The notes beneath the pieces were generated by a model, which was given only the letters and a program-made list of their open reading frames with translations, searched no databases and was not told the origin of the DNA. Made by a program: the position numbers and the translations under genes. Positions 27,231 to 36,024 of a stretch of 64,000 bases of DNA are shown in pieces. Every line of letters starts with the position of its first letter. Position 1 is the stretch's first letter. The stretch covers positions 4,544,859 to 4,608,858 of the forward strand of contig BPJS01000001.1 in the NCBI GenBank assembly GCA_026004735.1. Direction: 5' to 3'. Origin of the DNA: Isosphaeraceae bacterium (GTDB lineage Bacteria; Planctomycetota; Planctomycetia; Isosphaerales; Isosphaeraceae).

Positions 27231-28895
27231 ATGACCAACTCGACCTATCGCTGCCCCGCACTCAAGCAACTCGCGCGGTTCGCACCCCGCGACCGCAAGA
27301 TCCAGCAGTTGGATCGCGCCGAGGCTCTCTATCGCGAAATCCAGACCAGTAAAGAATATCCGTTCGATTATCTGTGCTATCGGGTCACCGGGTTCCGACC
27401 CGAGGTGGATACCGACCTGGTGCTCGACGGCGACGACGTTAAGCACGATTTGCGGCTCTTGATCGACGACTTATCGCGCGGGGTGGTGATTGGCCCGGAG
27501 GATCAGGCCGAGCCGATTTTGACCGTCGAGGCCGTCAGCCGGCGGTACAACGTCTCGACCCGGACGGTCAATCGCTGGCGGCGGCAGGGGTTATTTGCAC
27601 GCCGATATCTAATCGCCGGCCGTCCCAAAGTGGGCTTCACGGTCTCGAGCGTGCAGCGGTTTGTCGCCGACCACCAGGCCCAGGTCGAGCGTGGGTCCCA
27701 GTTTCGCCATCTGACTGAACAGGAAAAAGAGGAAATCATCCGCCGGGCCCGCCGCATGGCCCAAGCGGCTGATGGCTGCCGACTAACCGAGGTCGCTCGA
27801 AGGATCGCTCAGAAAATGGATCGCTCGCCGGAAACGATCCGCTTGACGCTCAAGGCCTACGACCGCGAGCATCCCGACCGCGCCATCTTCAGCCCCAAGC
27901 CCGGTCCGCTCGACGACGAGGCCAAGGCCCGCATTTACCGGCTGCATCGGCTGGGCGTTCCAGTGGACAGCCTGGCCCGGCAGTTCAGCCGCACCCGGTC
28001 CAGCATTTACCGGATCATCAACGAGACCCGGGCCCGCCGGCTGCTGGAGGTCAAGCTCGACTACATCGACCATCCCAGCTTCGAGGATCCGGCCGCCGAG
28101 GCCGAGATTCTGGCTCCCCTGCCCCAGCCGGCCGACCCCAAGGCCCTCCGCAAAACCAAACCTCCCAAAGGCTTGCCCCCGTACCTGGCCAGCCTGTACG
28201 AGGTTCCCTTGCTGACGCGCGAGCAGGAAGCCCACCTGTTCCGCAAGATGAACTATCTCAAGTCGCGGGCGGCCAAGCTCCGGGCCAAGCTCGATCCGGT
28301 CCGCGCCCGCAGCGCCGACCTCGACGAGATCGAGCGGCTCCAGGAAGAGGCCCTAGCCGTCAAGAATCAGATTATCCGGGCCAATCTGCGGCTGGTCGTC
28401 TCGATCGCCAAGCGGCACGTCGGCCCCAACAACAACTTCTTCGAGCTGGTCTCCGACGGCAACATGTCACTGATTCGCGCCGTCGAAAAGTTCGACTTCT
28501 CCCGCGGTAACAAATTCTCCACCTACGCAAGCTGGGCGATCATGAAAAACTTCGCCCGCTCGATCCCGGAGGAGAACTATCGCCGCGACCGGTTCGTCAC
28601 CGGTCACGAGGAGATGTTCGAGTCCGCCGCCGACACCCGCGCCGACGAACACGAATACGAAAGCTCGCTCAAGCGGATGCAGGAGGCGATTCAAGGGATG
28701 CTCGGCCGTCTGGACGAGCGGGAGCGGCGGATCATCATCTCCCGTTTCGGCCTGGGCGGCGCGGTCGAGCAGACCCTGGAGCAACTGGGACGCGAGCTGG
28801 GGATCACCAAGGAACGCGTCCGCCAGATCGAGAACCGCGCGCAGCTCAAACTCAAGAAGATCGCCGGCGAGCAGAAGCTCGACCTGCCGATTTGA
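27231..28895 (+). CDS. Sigma-70 family factor with HTH-rich N-terminal half
   Basis: 554 aa from ATG 27231. The first 310 residues are unusual for a sigma factor. They hold three helix-turn-helix-like segments: a MerR/excisionase-like one near 97-145 (LTVEAVSRRYNVSTRTVNRW), one near 185-210 (TEVARRIAQKMDRSPETIRL) and a resolvase-like one near 235-265 (LGVPVDSLARQFSRTRSSIY). Region 1.2 starts at YLASLYEVPLLT. Region 2 is complete (ANLRLVVSIAKRHVG, FDFSRGNKFSTYASWAI). Region 3 is short or missing, and region 4 is TLEQLGRELGITKERVRQIE. It directs RNA polymerase; its promoter class is unknown. Confidence 0.92.
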   Translation: MTNSTYRCPALKQLARFAPRDRKIQQLDRAEALYREIQTSKEYPFDYLCYRVTGFRPEVDTDLVLDGDDVKHDLRLLIDDLSRGVVIGPEDQAEPILTVEAVSRRYNVSTRTVNRWRRQGLFARRYLIAGRPKVGFTVSSVQRFVADHQAQVERGSQFRHLTEQEKEEIIRRARRMAQAADGCRLTEVARRIAQKMDRSPETIRLTLKAYDREHPDRAIFSPKPGPLDDEAKARIYRLHRLGVPVDSLARQFSRTRSSIYRIINETRARRLLEVKLDYIDHPSFEDPAAEAEILAPLPQPADPKALRKTKPPKGLPPYLASLYEVPLLTREQEAHLFRKMNYLKSRAAKLRAKLDPVRARSADLDEIERLQEEALAVKNQIIRANLRLVVSIAKRHVGPNNNFFELVSDGNMSLIRAVEKFDFSRGNKFSTYASWAIMKNFARSIPEENYRRDRFVTGHEEMFESAADTRADEHEYESSLKRMQEAIQGMLGRLDERERRIIISRFGLGGAVEQTLEQLGRELGITKERVRQIENRAQLKLKKIAGEQKLDLPI

Positions 28896-29132
28896 CTGGG
28901 ACCGGCCCCGGCGGACCAACCGCCCGGCCTTGTCCCCACCAAGACGATCGCCGCGGACCTGGCCACCACGTCCCCCTCGGGGTAGCCAGGCCGCGGCGTT
29001 TCTCTTTCGACCGCCGGGCTGCTCCCGTGTCGGCCATTCCGCGATGCGATTACACTCTTCAGAACGCAGACCGCGGCGCAGGGACTGGGCGATGGGTGGC
29101 CGTCGCGACCATGCGGGCGGGATAGAGATCGC

Positions 29133-30110
29133 ATGACCCAGCTCGATCTGTTCGACGCCGCCGAGCCGCCGCTGATGCCGCAGGCCGCCCGCCTGGCACC
29201 GCGGCTCCGCGCGCTGGCCGAGCGCGGCGTTTACTTCGGCACCAGCTCCTGGAAGTACCCAGGCTGGCTGGGGACGATCTACACGCCCGAGCGGTACCAG
29301 ACCCGGGGCAAGTTCAACCAGAAGCTGTTCGACGCGACCTGCCTTGAGGAGTACGCGCGGGTTTTTCCGCTTGTCGGCGGCGATTTCTCGTTCTATCAGT
29401 TTCCGTCGCGGGAATACTGGGCACGGCTCTTTGGGCAGACGCCCGAGACGCTGCTCTTTGCGCTCAAGGTGCCGGAGGAGATCACCGTCCCGGTCTGGCC
29501 CCGCCACGCGCGCTACGGCGAGCGAGCCGGCAAGGCCAACGAACATTTCCTCGACGTGGGACTGTACCGGCGGCTCTTTGCCGACCTGCTGAAGCCCCAC
29601 GCGCACCGAGTGGCCGTGCTCATCTTCGAATTCGGCACCTACGCCAAGCGGACGTTCGCGACGCCGGACGCCTTCCTCGACGAGTTGGCGCCGTTCCTGG
29701 CCGGGTTGCCGGACGGGTTTCGCCACGCGGTCGAAGTCCGCAACCCGGAACTGCTCCGCGAGCGCCGCTATTTTGACACGCTGGCGGCGAGCGAGGTCGC
29801 TCACGTCTTCAACGCCTGGACCCGGATGCCGGCGCTCAGCGACCAGGTGGCGATCCCCGAGGCCGATACGGCCGACTTCCTCGTAGCGCGGGCGCTGCTG
29901 CGAAAAGGGCGGTCGTATGAGCAGGCCGTCGAGCTGTTCGAGCCCTACGAGCGGATCCAGGAGCCGGACCCGGCGGGCCGTCAGGCCTTGGCCGACCTCG
30001 CCAAGCGAGCGCTCGAACGCAAGAAGCCAGCCTTCCTGCTCGTCAACAACCGCTACGAGGGCAACGCGCCCTCGACAATCGAGGCGATCGTCGACGCCTT
30101 CGAGCTGTGA
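29133..30110 (+). CDS. DUF72 family protein
   Basis: 325 aa from ATG 29133. The DUF72 (YecE-like) opening is clear: FGTSSWKYPGWLGTIYTPERY. FSFYQFPSREYW, ALKVPEEITVPVW and HAVEVRNPELL follow, then VFNAWTRMP and the C-terminal LLVNNRYEGNAPSTI. The fold is a TIM barrel related to phosphorylase/xylose-isomerase-like barrels, but no reaction has been assigned. About 70 residues in the middle are longer than in E. coli YecE. Cytoplasmic; no partner gene adjacent. Confidence 0.92.
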   Translation: MTQLDLFDAAEPPLMPQAARLAPRLRALAERGVYFGTSSWKYPGWLGTIYTPERYQTRGKFNQKLFDATCLEEYARVFPLVGGDFSFYQFPSREYWARLFGQTPETLLFALKVPEEITVPVWPRHARYGERAGKANEHFLDVGLYRRLFADLLKPHAHRVAVLIFEFGTYAKRTFATPDAFLDELAPFLAGLPDGFRHAVEVRNPELLRERRYFDTLAASEVAHVFNAWTRMPALSDQVAIPEADTADFLVARALLRKGRSYEQAVELFEPYERIQEPDPAGRQALADLAKRALERKKPAFLLVNNRYEGNAPSTIEAIVDAFEL

Positions 30111-30246
30111 GCGGCCGAACGGCTGGAAGCACGGGTCCGAGTCCGGGGGTGCGGGCTTGTGGACTGCCCGGCCGTGCGGCGATCCTTTAAAGTGCGAACC
30201 CGGCGCAGGGCCGGTCCCAGCATCGCCTCAAGCGCGGGGTGATCAG

Positions 30247-30666
30247 ATGATCGCGCACGGAGTGGTACCGATCCTCAATGTGACGGATCTGGCCGCGAGC
30301 TACGCCTGGTTTGAGCGGCTGGGCTGGAGGAAGCTCTGGGACTACGGAGACCCGCCGCGGTTTGGCGCGGTCGGGGCCGGCGCTTGCGAGATCTTCCTCT
30401 GCCAGGGCGGCCATGGCGGGCGCGGATACGGCGGGGCGGGTGTCTCGACCGGGCCTGACGGCGACCAGACAGCCGACACGGGTGTCTGGATGACCGTTTG
30501 GGTCGACGACGTCGACGAGGTATCCCGGCGCTGCGTGGCGCAGGGCCTGGAGGTGTCGCTCGCACCAGCCGACATGCCGTGGGGGGTCCGCGAGACGCAT
30601 GTTCGGCACCCGGACGGGCACGTCTTCCGATTCAGCCGGGCAGTCCAGCCGGAGCCGCGCGCCTGA
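30247..30666 (+). CDS. Glyoxalase/bleomycin-resistance fold protein (VOC)
   Basis: 139 aa. Two beta-alpha-beta-beta-beta units are visible: VVPILNVTDLAASYAWFERLG with FEICL-like strand CEIFLCQGG, then MTVWVDDVDEVSRRCVAQG with ETHVRHPDGHVFRFSR. The HPDGHVF ending is typical of the VOC superfamily, where a His and Glu hold a metal. Members act as lyases, dioxygenases or drug-binding proteins; this one cannot be assigned further. It lies 84 bases before the sulfatase gene but is probably unrelated to it. Confidence 0.88.
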   Translation: MIAHGVVPILNVTDLAASYAWFERLGWRKLWDYGDPPRFGAVGAGACEIFLCQGGHGGRGYGGAGVSTGPDGDQTADTGVWMTVWVDDVDEVSRRCVAQGLEVSLAPADMPWGVRETHVRHPDGHVFRFSRAVQPEPRA

Positions 30667-30750
30667 GCGCCACGGGACAGAATGCCCGGAGCAGGCTGAC
30701 CCCGGCCGGACACTTCGGCGGTTTCCTCGGGACAAGGGGAGGCGATCGTC

Positions 30751-32289
30751 ATGGGCGGACGGATAAGGGCGGCCGTGGCGGCCTGGCTCGTGTTGACGAC
30801 GACGGCGGCGTGGGGCGGCGATCGGCCCAACATCCTCGTCTTCTTCTCGGATGATCATGCCTACCAGGCGATCAGTGCCTATGGCGACCCGCGGCGGCTG
30901 GTCGAGACGCCCAACATCGACCGCATCGCGCGCCAGGGGATGCGGTTCGACCGCTGCCTGGTGCCGAACTCGATCTGCGGGCCCAGCCGCGCGGCGCTGC
31001 TGACCGGCACCTACAGCCACCGCAACGGCTTCTACAACAACACAAACAGCCGCTTCGACGGCACCCAGCAGACCTTCCCAAAACGGTTGCAAGCGGCCGG
31101 CTACCAGACAGCGCTCGTCGGCAAGTGGCACCTGGTAAGCGACCCGACCGGATTCGACCACTGGCATATCCTGCCGGGCCAGGGGGCCTACTACAACCCG
31201 CCGATGATCCGCGACGGCCAGCGCGTGAGCTACCAGGGCTACGTCACCGACATCATCACGGATCTGGCCCTCAAGTGGCTCGACGCGCGCGACCACAATC
31301 GGCCGTTCCTGCTGATGGTCCAGCACAAGGCACCGCATCGTTCCTGGGAGCCGGCGCTGCGCCACCTCGGGCACGACGCCGACCTCGACTACGCCCTGCC
31401 CCCAACCCTCTTCGACGATTACACAGGCCGCGGCCTGGCGGTGCGCGACCAGGACATGACGATCGACCGCACGATGACGGCGCAGGACCTCAAGCTCGTG
31501 CCGCCGGCACGTCTGACGCCGGACCAGCGGCGCGTCTGGGACGCCTACTACAATCCCCGCAACGAGGCCCTACGCAAGGCGGGCCTTCAGGGCGAGGCCC
31601 TGCTCCGCTGGAAGTACAACCGCTATCTGCACGACTACCTGGGATGCGTCAAGGCAGTCGACGAGAGCGTCGGGCGGATCCTGGACTACCTCGACGCGCA
31701 CGGGCTGGCCCATAACACGCTCGTCGTCTACGCCTCGGACCAGGGGTTCTACCTGGGCGAGCACGGCTGGTTCGACAAGCGGTGGATCTTCGAGGAGTCG
31801 CTGCGGACACCGCTCTTGGTGCGCTGGCCGGGTCGGGTCAAGGCCGGGTCGGTGAACGCCGACCTGACCTCGGTCATCGACCTAGCCCCCACGTTCCTGG
31901 AGGCGGCCGGTGTCGCCGTGCCCGAGGGTGTCCAGGGCCGCAGCCTGCTGCCGATCCTGAGCGGCTCGACGCCCGATGACTGGCGTCAAAGTTTCTACTA
32001 CGAATACTACGAATACCCCCAACCGCACCATGTCCGCCCGCACCACGGCGTTGTGACCGAGCGTTACAAGCTCGTCCGCTTCGACGGACCGGACGTCGAT
32101 TACTGGGAACTCTATGACCGCCAGACCGACCCGCACGAGCTGCGGAGCGTGGCCGACGACCCGGCCTACGCCGACATCCGCCGCAACTTGGAACGGGAAC
32201 TGGAGCGGCTACGACGCGAGCTGGGCGTGCCCGACCAGCCCCCGGCCGAAGCCTACGGCGTGGTGCGGGACGCGAAGGCCGGTGAATGA
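30751..32289 (+). CDS. Secreted type I sulfatase
   Basis: 512 aa from ATG 30751, with AGGGGAGG 8 bases upstream. Signal peptide at 1-22 (AAVAAWLVLTTTAAWGG). The sulfatase core begins RPNILVFFSDDHAY with the metal aspartates. The formylglycine site is CGPSRAALLTG near residue 76, and LVGKWHL supplies the second conserved block. A metal/substrate Asp-Gln pair appears in VVYASDQGFYLGEHGWFDK. The C-terminal DUF4976-like part ends DPHELRSVADDP. It should hydrolyse sulfate esters of polysaccharides outside the cytoplasm. No sulfatase-maturing enzyme gene lies in the window. Confidence 0.95.
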   Translation: MGGRIRAAVAAWLVLTTTAAWGGDRPNILVFFSDDHAYQAISAYGDPRRLVETPNIDRIARQGMRFDRCLVPNSICGPSRAALLTGTYSHRNGFYNNTNSRFDGTQQTFPKRLQAAGYQTALVGKWHLVSDPTGFDHWHILPGQGAYYNPPMIRDGQRVSYQGYVTDIITDLALKWLDARDHNRPFLLMVQHKAPHRSWEPALRHLGHDADLDYALPPTLFDDYTGRGLAVRDQDMTIDRTMTAQDLKLVPPARLTPDQRRVWDAYYNPRNEALRKAGLQGEALLRWKYNRYLHDYLGCVKAVDESVGRILDYLDAHGLAHNTLVVYASDQGFYLGEHGWFDKRWIFEESLRTPLLVRWPGRVKAGSVNADLTSVIDLAPTFLEAAGVAVPEGVQGRSLLPILSGSTPDDWRQSFYYEYYEYPQPHHVRPHHGVVTERYKLVRFDGPDVDYWELYDRQTDPHELRSVADDPAYADIRRNLERELERLRRELGVPDQPPAEAYGVVRDAKAGE

Positions 32290-32665
32290 GGGATGCCCCC
32301 CTGTCGGATGATCCGGCGTCGAGGTTCCTGAACGACGACCGCAAATCCCAAAGACGAAGTCTCGCACGAACGGCTCACGAGGCGATCAGCCAACCCATCA
32401 TCGGCACGCCCCGATCGAGCCATCCTTCGCACCAGGTCACTCACAACGCGGACGACTGGTTGGAATCCTCGGCCGTCGGCGGGGATCAAAACCAGATCCG
32501 ACCGCGCTTCCACCCCCGTGACAACACACATCGTCCCGATGCCAACATCCTCAACGACCGATGCGCAGAGATCTGGACTCGCATCGCGATCGCAGCGTCT
32601 CCGAATCACGGTCACTGAGTGACTCCGCATCCTGCAGCCGGTGCCGGCGTCGCCGCCACGCCCAA
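32290..32665. other. Intergenic, 376 bases between sulfatase and Uma2 remnant
   Basis: Lower GC than neighbouring genes. Open frames occur on both strands (minus 32253-32630, plus 32286-32618) but none looks like a known protein or has a ribosome site. Together with the dead gene next to it, the stretch may be decaying acquired DNA. Confidence 0.4.
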
Positions 32666-33136
32666 TCAGCCGAGCAGGTCCTTCACGTCGAGGCGAGCGT
32701 ATTCGCCCCGGCCTGGGACGATGCGAGGCTCGCTGTGGACGACAATCCGGCGGCCGGCGAGGTCAACAACCCAGTAGGCAGGGATACCGGCGCGGGCGTC
32801 GTGCTCCGGGGCGGTGTTTCGGTCGTCGCGGAGGCTGGTGATGGACTCCTCGATTACGAGGCCGACGTCGGCGGCGGTGGGTTCGCGATCCGGGTTGCGG
32901 CCGTCGCTTGGGTGGCCGCGGATGAGGGCGAGGTCGGGAAGCGGGGCGTTGGTGGGATCGAGAACAATTGTGCCCTTGGGTCAGAGCCCCCAACCGGCGG
33001 GCAGTTGACCGACAAGGGTCGTCGTGACGATGGCCCCGACAGAGCCCTACCCTTTGCTCTTGGCCATCCTCTCGTACCGTCTCCCGTCCTGGAGGTAGAT
33101 ACGGCGATCCTGGGGGAGCATGCCGGCTTCGGCCAT
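32666..33136 (-). pseudogene. Uma2-family (DUF820) endonuclease-like gene, inactivated
   Basis: One minus-strand frame from ATG 33136 to TGA 32666-32668 encodes a Uma2 pattern but is broken by TAG at 33047-33049 and TGA at 32981-32983. Pieces: MAEAGMLPQDRRIYLQDGRR; a middle piece; then TNAPLPDLALIRG, ADVGLVIEESITSLRDDR, HDARAGIPAYWVVDLAGRRI. These match the PD-(D/E)XK-like core of Uma2, in which the P-D and V-I-E strand acids are catalytic. The N-terminus before MAEAG is missing as well. No frameshift is needed, only the two stops. Stop-codon readthrough is unlikely given the truncated start. Confidence 0.85.
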
Positions 33137-33201
33137 CTGGGAGACAAGTGCCGACTACGATCCGCGCCAGGTGGCCGCGGGAACCGAGGGCGGTCGAGTC
33201 G

Positions 33202-35253
33202 CTACTGCCGCTTGGCTCGCCCGCGTGCCTTGGCCTTCTGGCGAGCCGAGACTCCTTGCGGCGTCGCGCGGGGGCGGGCTGCTCCGCCCATCTGGCCCTT
33301 GAGCTCCAAAATCCGATCGCGGAGCGCCGCAGCGCGTTCGAATTCGAGGTTTTCGGCGGCCTTGAGCATCTCGGCCTCGAGTTCGTTGAGATAGTCGGCG
33401 GTCACCTCGGCCGTTTCGTCGAGTCCGGCGGCACCGCGCTCGATCGCCTTGGCCTGGATCTCTTCCTCGATCCCGCGGCGGATCGCCTTCTTGATCGTCT
33501 CGGGCGTGATCCCGTGAGCGGCGTTGTACTCGAGCTGCAACCGCCGCCGCCGCGCCGTCTCGTCGATCGCTCGCTGCATCGACTTCGTGACGGTGTCGGC
33601 GTAAAGCACCACCTCGGCATTCACGTTCCGCGCGCACCGGCCGATGGTCTGAATCAGCGACGTCTCGCTGCGGAGAAAACCCTCCTTGTCGGCGTCGAGG
33701 ATGCAGACCAGCGAAACCTCTGGTAGGTCGATCCCCTCGCGGAGCAGGTTGACCCCGATCACCACGTCAAAGGCGCCTTCGCGTAGCTCCCGGAGGATCG
33801 TCACCCGCTCGAAGGCGTCGAGTTCACTATGAATCCACTTGCAGCGCAGGCCCTGTTCTTTCAGATACCGCGCCAGATCCTCGGCCAGCCGCTTGGTCAG
33901 GGTCGTGAGGATGACTCGCTCGCCGTTCTCCGCGCGGCGCTTGCACTCCGCGATCAGCGCTTGAACCTGCCCCCGTGCCGGCTCGACACGCACGACCGGA
34001 TCAACCAGACCGGTTGGCCGGATCACCTGCTCGACCACCTCGCCCCCGGCCATGCCCAGCTCATAATCGCCGGGCGTCGCCGAGACGTAGATCCGCGGCC
34101 CCAGCTTGGTCTCCCACTCGTCAAACCGCAGCGGCCGATTGTCCAGCGCGCTGGGCAGCCGGAACCCATGCTCGACCAGCGTCGACTTACGGCTGTAATC
34201 GCCCGCAAACATCCCCCGCACCTGGGGGATGGTCACATGCGATTCGTCGATAAACATCAGGGCATCCGGCGGGAAAAAGTCGAGCAGCGTATTCGGCGTC
34301 GAACCAGGCGGGCGGCCCGACAGATGTCGCGCATAGTTTTCGATGCCCTGGCAATAGCCGACTTCCAGAAGCATCTCAATATCGTACCGGGTCCGCGCCG
34401 CAAGCCGCTGCGCTTCGAGCAGTTTGCCCTGATCTTTCAGTTGCTTGAGCCGCTCGTCCAGCTCCTCGCGGATCGACGCCACCGCCGCCTCAATCCGCTC
34501 CTCCGGCAAAACGAAGTGTCTGGCCGGATAGACGACCAGTTCCTCCCGCCGTTCCAGCACCTGGCCGGTCAGCGGGTCGATGACCGACAGCGCCTCCACC
34601 TCGTCCCCGAACAGTTCGATCCGTACCCCCACTTCCTCATAGGCCGGCCAGAGTTCGACCACATCGCCACGGACCCGGAATTTGCCACGCTCGAAGCTGA
34701 CGTCGTTGCGGTCGTACTGGATGTCGACAAACCGCAGCAACATCTCGTCGCGGTCCAGGATCTGCCCCAGCTTGAGCGGCACCATCATCTTGCGATAGTC
34801 CTCGGGCGAACCGAGGCCATAGATGCACGAGACGCTGGCCACGACGATCACATCCCGCCGGCTCACCAGCGCGCTGGTGCAGGCCAGCCGGAGCCGCTCA
34901 ATCTCCTGATTGATCGACGCATCTTTTTCGATATAAATATCTCTTTGGGGAATGTAGGCCTCGGGCTGGTAGTAGTCGTAGTACGAAACAAAGTAGCGGA
35001 CGGCGTTGTGGGGGAAGAATTCGCGAAACTCGGCGTAGAGCTGCGCCGCGAGCGTCTTGTTGTGCGAGAGCACCAGCGCCGGCCGGTTCATCCGGGCGAT
35101 CACGTTGGCCATCGTGAACGTCTTGCCCGACCCGGTGACGCCCAGCAGCACCTGGTGGCCCTTGCCCTGCTGCAAACCCGCCACCAGGGCCTCGATCGCC
35201 TGGGGCTGATCGCCGGCCGGCTGAAACGGACTGACCAGCTCAAAACGGCTCAT
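33202..35253 (-). CDS. uvrB: Excinuclease ABC subunit B
   Basis: 683 aa from ATG 35253, preceded by GGAGAGG. The helicase-like damage-verification subunit of nucleotide excision repair. Motifs: [15 protein letters not shown] (Walker A), the beta-hairpin [27 protein letters not shown], the Walker B-like [21 protein letters not shown], and motif [15 protein letters not shown]. The C-terminal UVR domain ([20 protein letters not shown]) contacts UvrC. Basic tail [11 protein letters not shown]. Normal length. Its ATG overlaps the stop of the upstream helix-hairpin-helix gene (ATGA). Confidence 0.98.
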   Translation of the reverse strand: MSRFELVSPFQPAGDQPQAIEALVAGLQQGKGHQVLLGVTGSGKTFTMANVIARMNRPALVLSHNKTLAAQLYAEFREFFPHNAVRYFVSYYDYYQPEAYIPQRDIYIEKDASINQEIERLRLACTSALVSRRDVIVVASVSCIYGLGSPEDYRKMMVPLKLGQILDRDEMLLRFVDIQYDRNDVSFERGKFRVRGDVVELWPAYEEVGVRIELFGDEVEALSVIDPLTGQVLERREELVVYPARHFVLPEERIEAAVASIREELDERLKQLKDQGKLLEAQRLAARTRYDIEMLLEVGYCQGIENYARHLSGRPPGSTPNTLLDFFPPDALMFIDESHVTIPQVRGMFAGDYSRKSTLVEHGFRLPSALDNRPLRFDEWETKLGPRIYVSATPGDYELGMAGGEVVEQVIRPTGLVDPVVRVEPARGQVQALIAECKRRAENGERVILTTLTKRLAEDLARYLKEQGLRCKWIHSELDAFERVTILRELREGAFDVVIGVNLLREGIDLPEVSLVCILDADKEGFLRSETSLIQTIGRCARNVNAEVVLYADTVTKSMQRAIDETARRRRLQLEYNAAHGITPETIKKAIRRGIEEEIQAKAIERGAAGLDETAEVTADYLNELEAEMLKAAENLEFERAAALRDRILELKGQMGGAARPRATPQGVSARQKAKARGRAKRQ

Positions 35254-35588
35254 GGCCGGACCTCTCCGTCTCCCGGGGCGGCCTCCGCTCCGAAGTGGCC
35301 GTAGGGCGACCATGCCGCAACCGACTTCGGGCCGACGCCGGGCACCCGTCGCTCCAGGTCGGACCAGTCAGCATAGGGCCGATGCTGGACCAGGGCGCGG
35401 GCTCGGGCTTCGCCGACTTCGGGCAGTGCCAACAGCGCCTCGACCGGCGCGCGGTTCCAATCCAGGCGCAAGACGGGCGGCGGCACCTCGGTTTGCGAGC
35501 CTCGCCGGGCCGACCAGAGGGCCAGAGCCGCCCCTGCGACCGCCAGCGCGATCCAGCCAATCCACCCGTCCCCGGTTCTCCGGCACAT
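35250..35588 (-). CDS. Small membrane-anchored ComEA-like helix-hairpin-helix protein
   Basis: 112 aa from ATG 35588. One N-terminal membrane helix ([16 protein letters not shown]) is followed by a helix-hairpin-helix domain: [20 protein letters not shown] and [14 protein letters not shown]. This is the ComEA/T2SK arrangement, in which the domain binds DNA or closes on a partner. It ends as ATGA with the start of uvrB, so the two are co-translated. Whether it acts in DNA uptake or repair is unknown. Weak ribosome site. Confidence 0.88.
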   Translation of the reverse strand: MCRRTGDGWIGWIALAVAGAALALWSARRGSQTEVPPPVLRLDWNRAPVEALLALPEVGEARARALVQHRPYADWSDLERRVPGVGPKSVAAWSPYGHFGAEAAPGDGEVRP

Positions 35589-36024
35589 CCTGGCCAATCT
35601 CCCGCTGCCTCGGAGCGTTGCTGGTGAGCTCTCGGTCGGTATCTGAATTGTGTTCGATCGCTCTCAGTTCCGGCCAGTCCCCCCACGGGCTCGGCACCGC
35701 TCCGCCGTGGGTCGATCTGCCAGCCTCCGCCAGACGGTCCGCGGCCTGCAGGAGCGCATCCCCTGGATCTGCCAGCGGCCGCCAGACGTTTCGCGGCCGG
35801 CTGGGCCGGGACGTTCGGTCCAGAAACCCGCGTCGCCAGGGTTTCGGCCGATCTGGCCTGGCCCGGTCTCGACGCTCGACCTGGCCCTGCCCGGGCGCCT
35901 TTTGCTCGATTCGGTGCGATTGCTCCGCCCTCCTGGCCCGGTTACGGTTGATGGAAGGAAGGATCGGCGCTGCGGTGGCACGCCATCGCGGCCCACCACC
36001 AGAGGCTCGCGGAGGCCCGGCGCG
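35589..36024. other. Divergent intergenic, 436 bases, nothing recognised
   Basis: Between the helix-hairpin-helix gene and the phosphoribosyltransferase fusion. GC-rich. GGAGG at 36011-36015 serves the downstream gene. No hairpin terminator, RNA or conserved frame is evident. Confidence 0.4.

Noticed and set aside
32253..32630. A 125-codon minus-strand frame after the sulfatase
   Set aside because: No recognised family, no ribosome site, and it overlaps the sulfatase end. Kept only as an unassigned low-GC stretch.
32561..33394. A 277-codon plus-strand open frame
   Set aside because: It runs opposite the Uma2 remnant and the end of uvrB; the conserved content is all on the minus strand.
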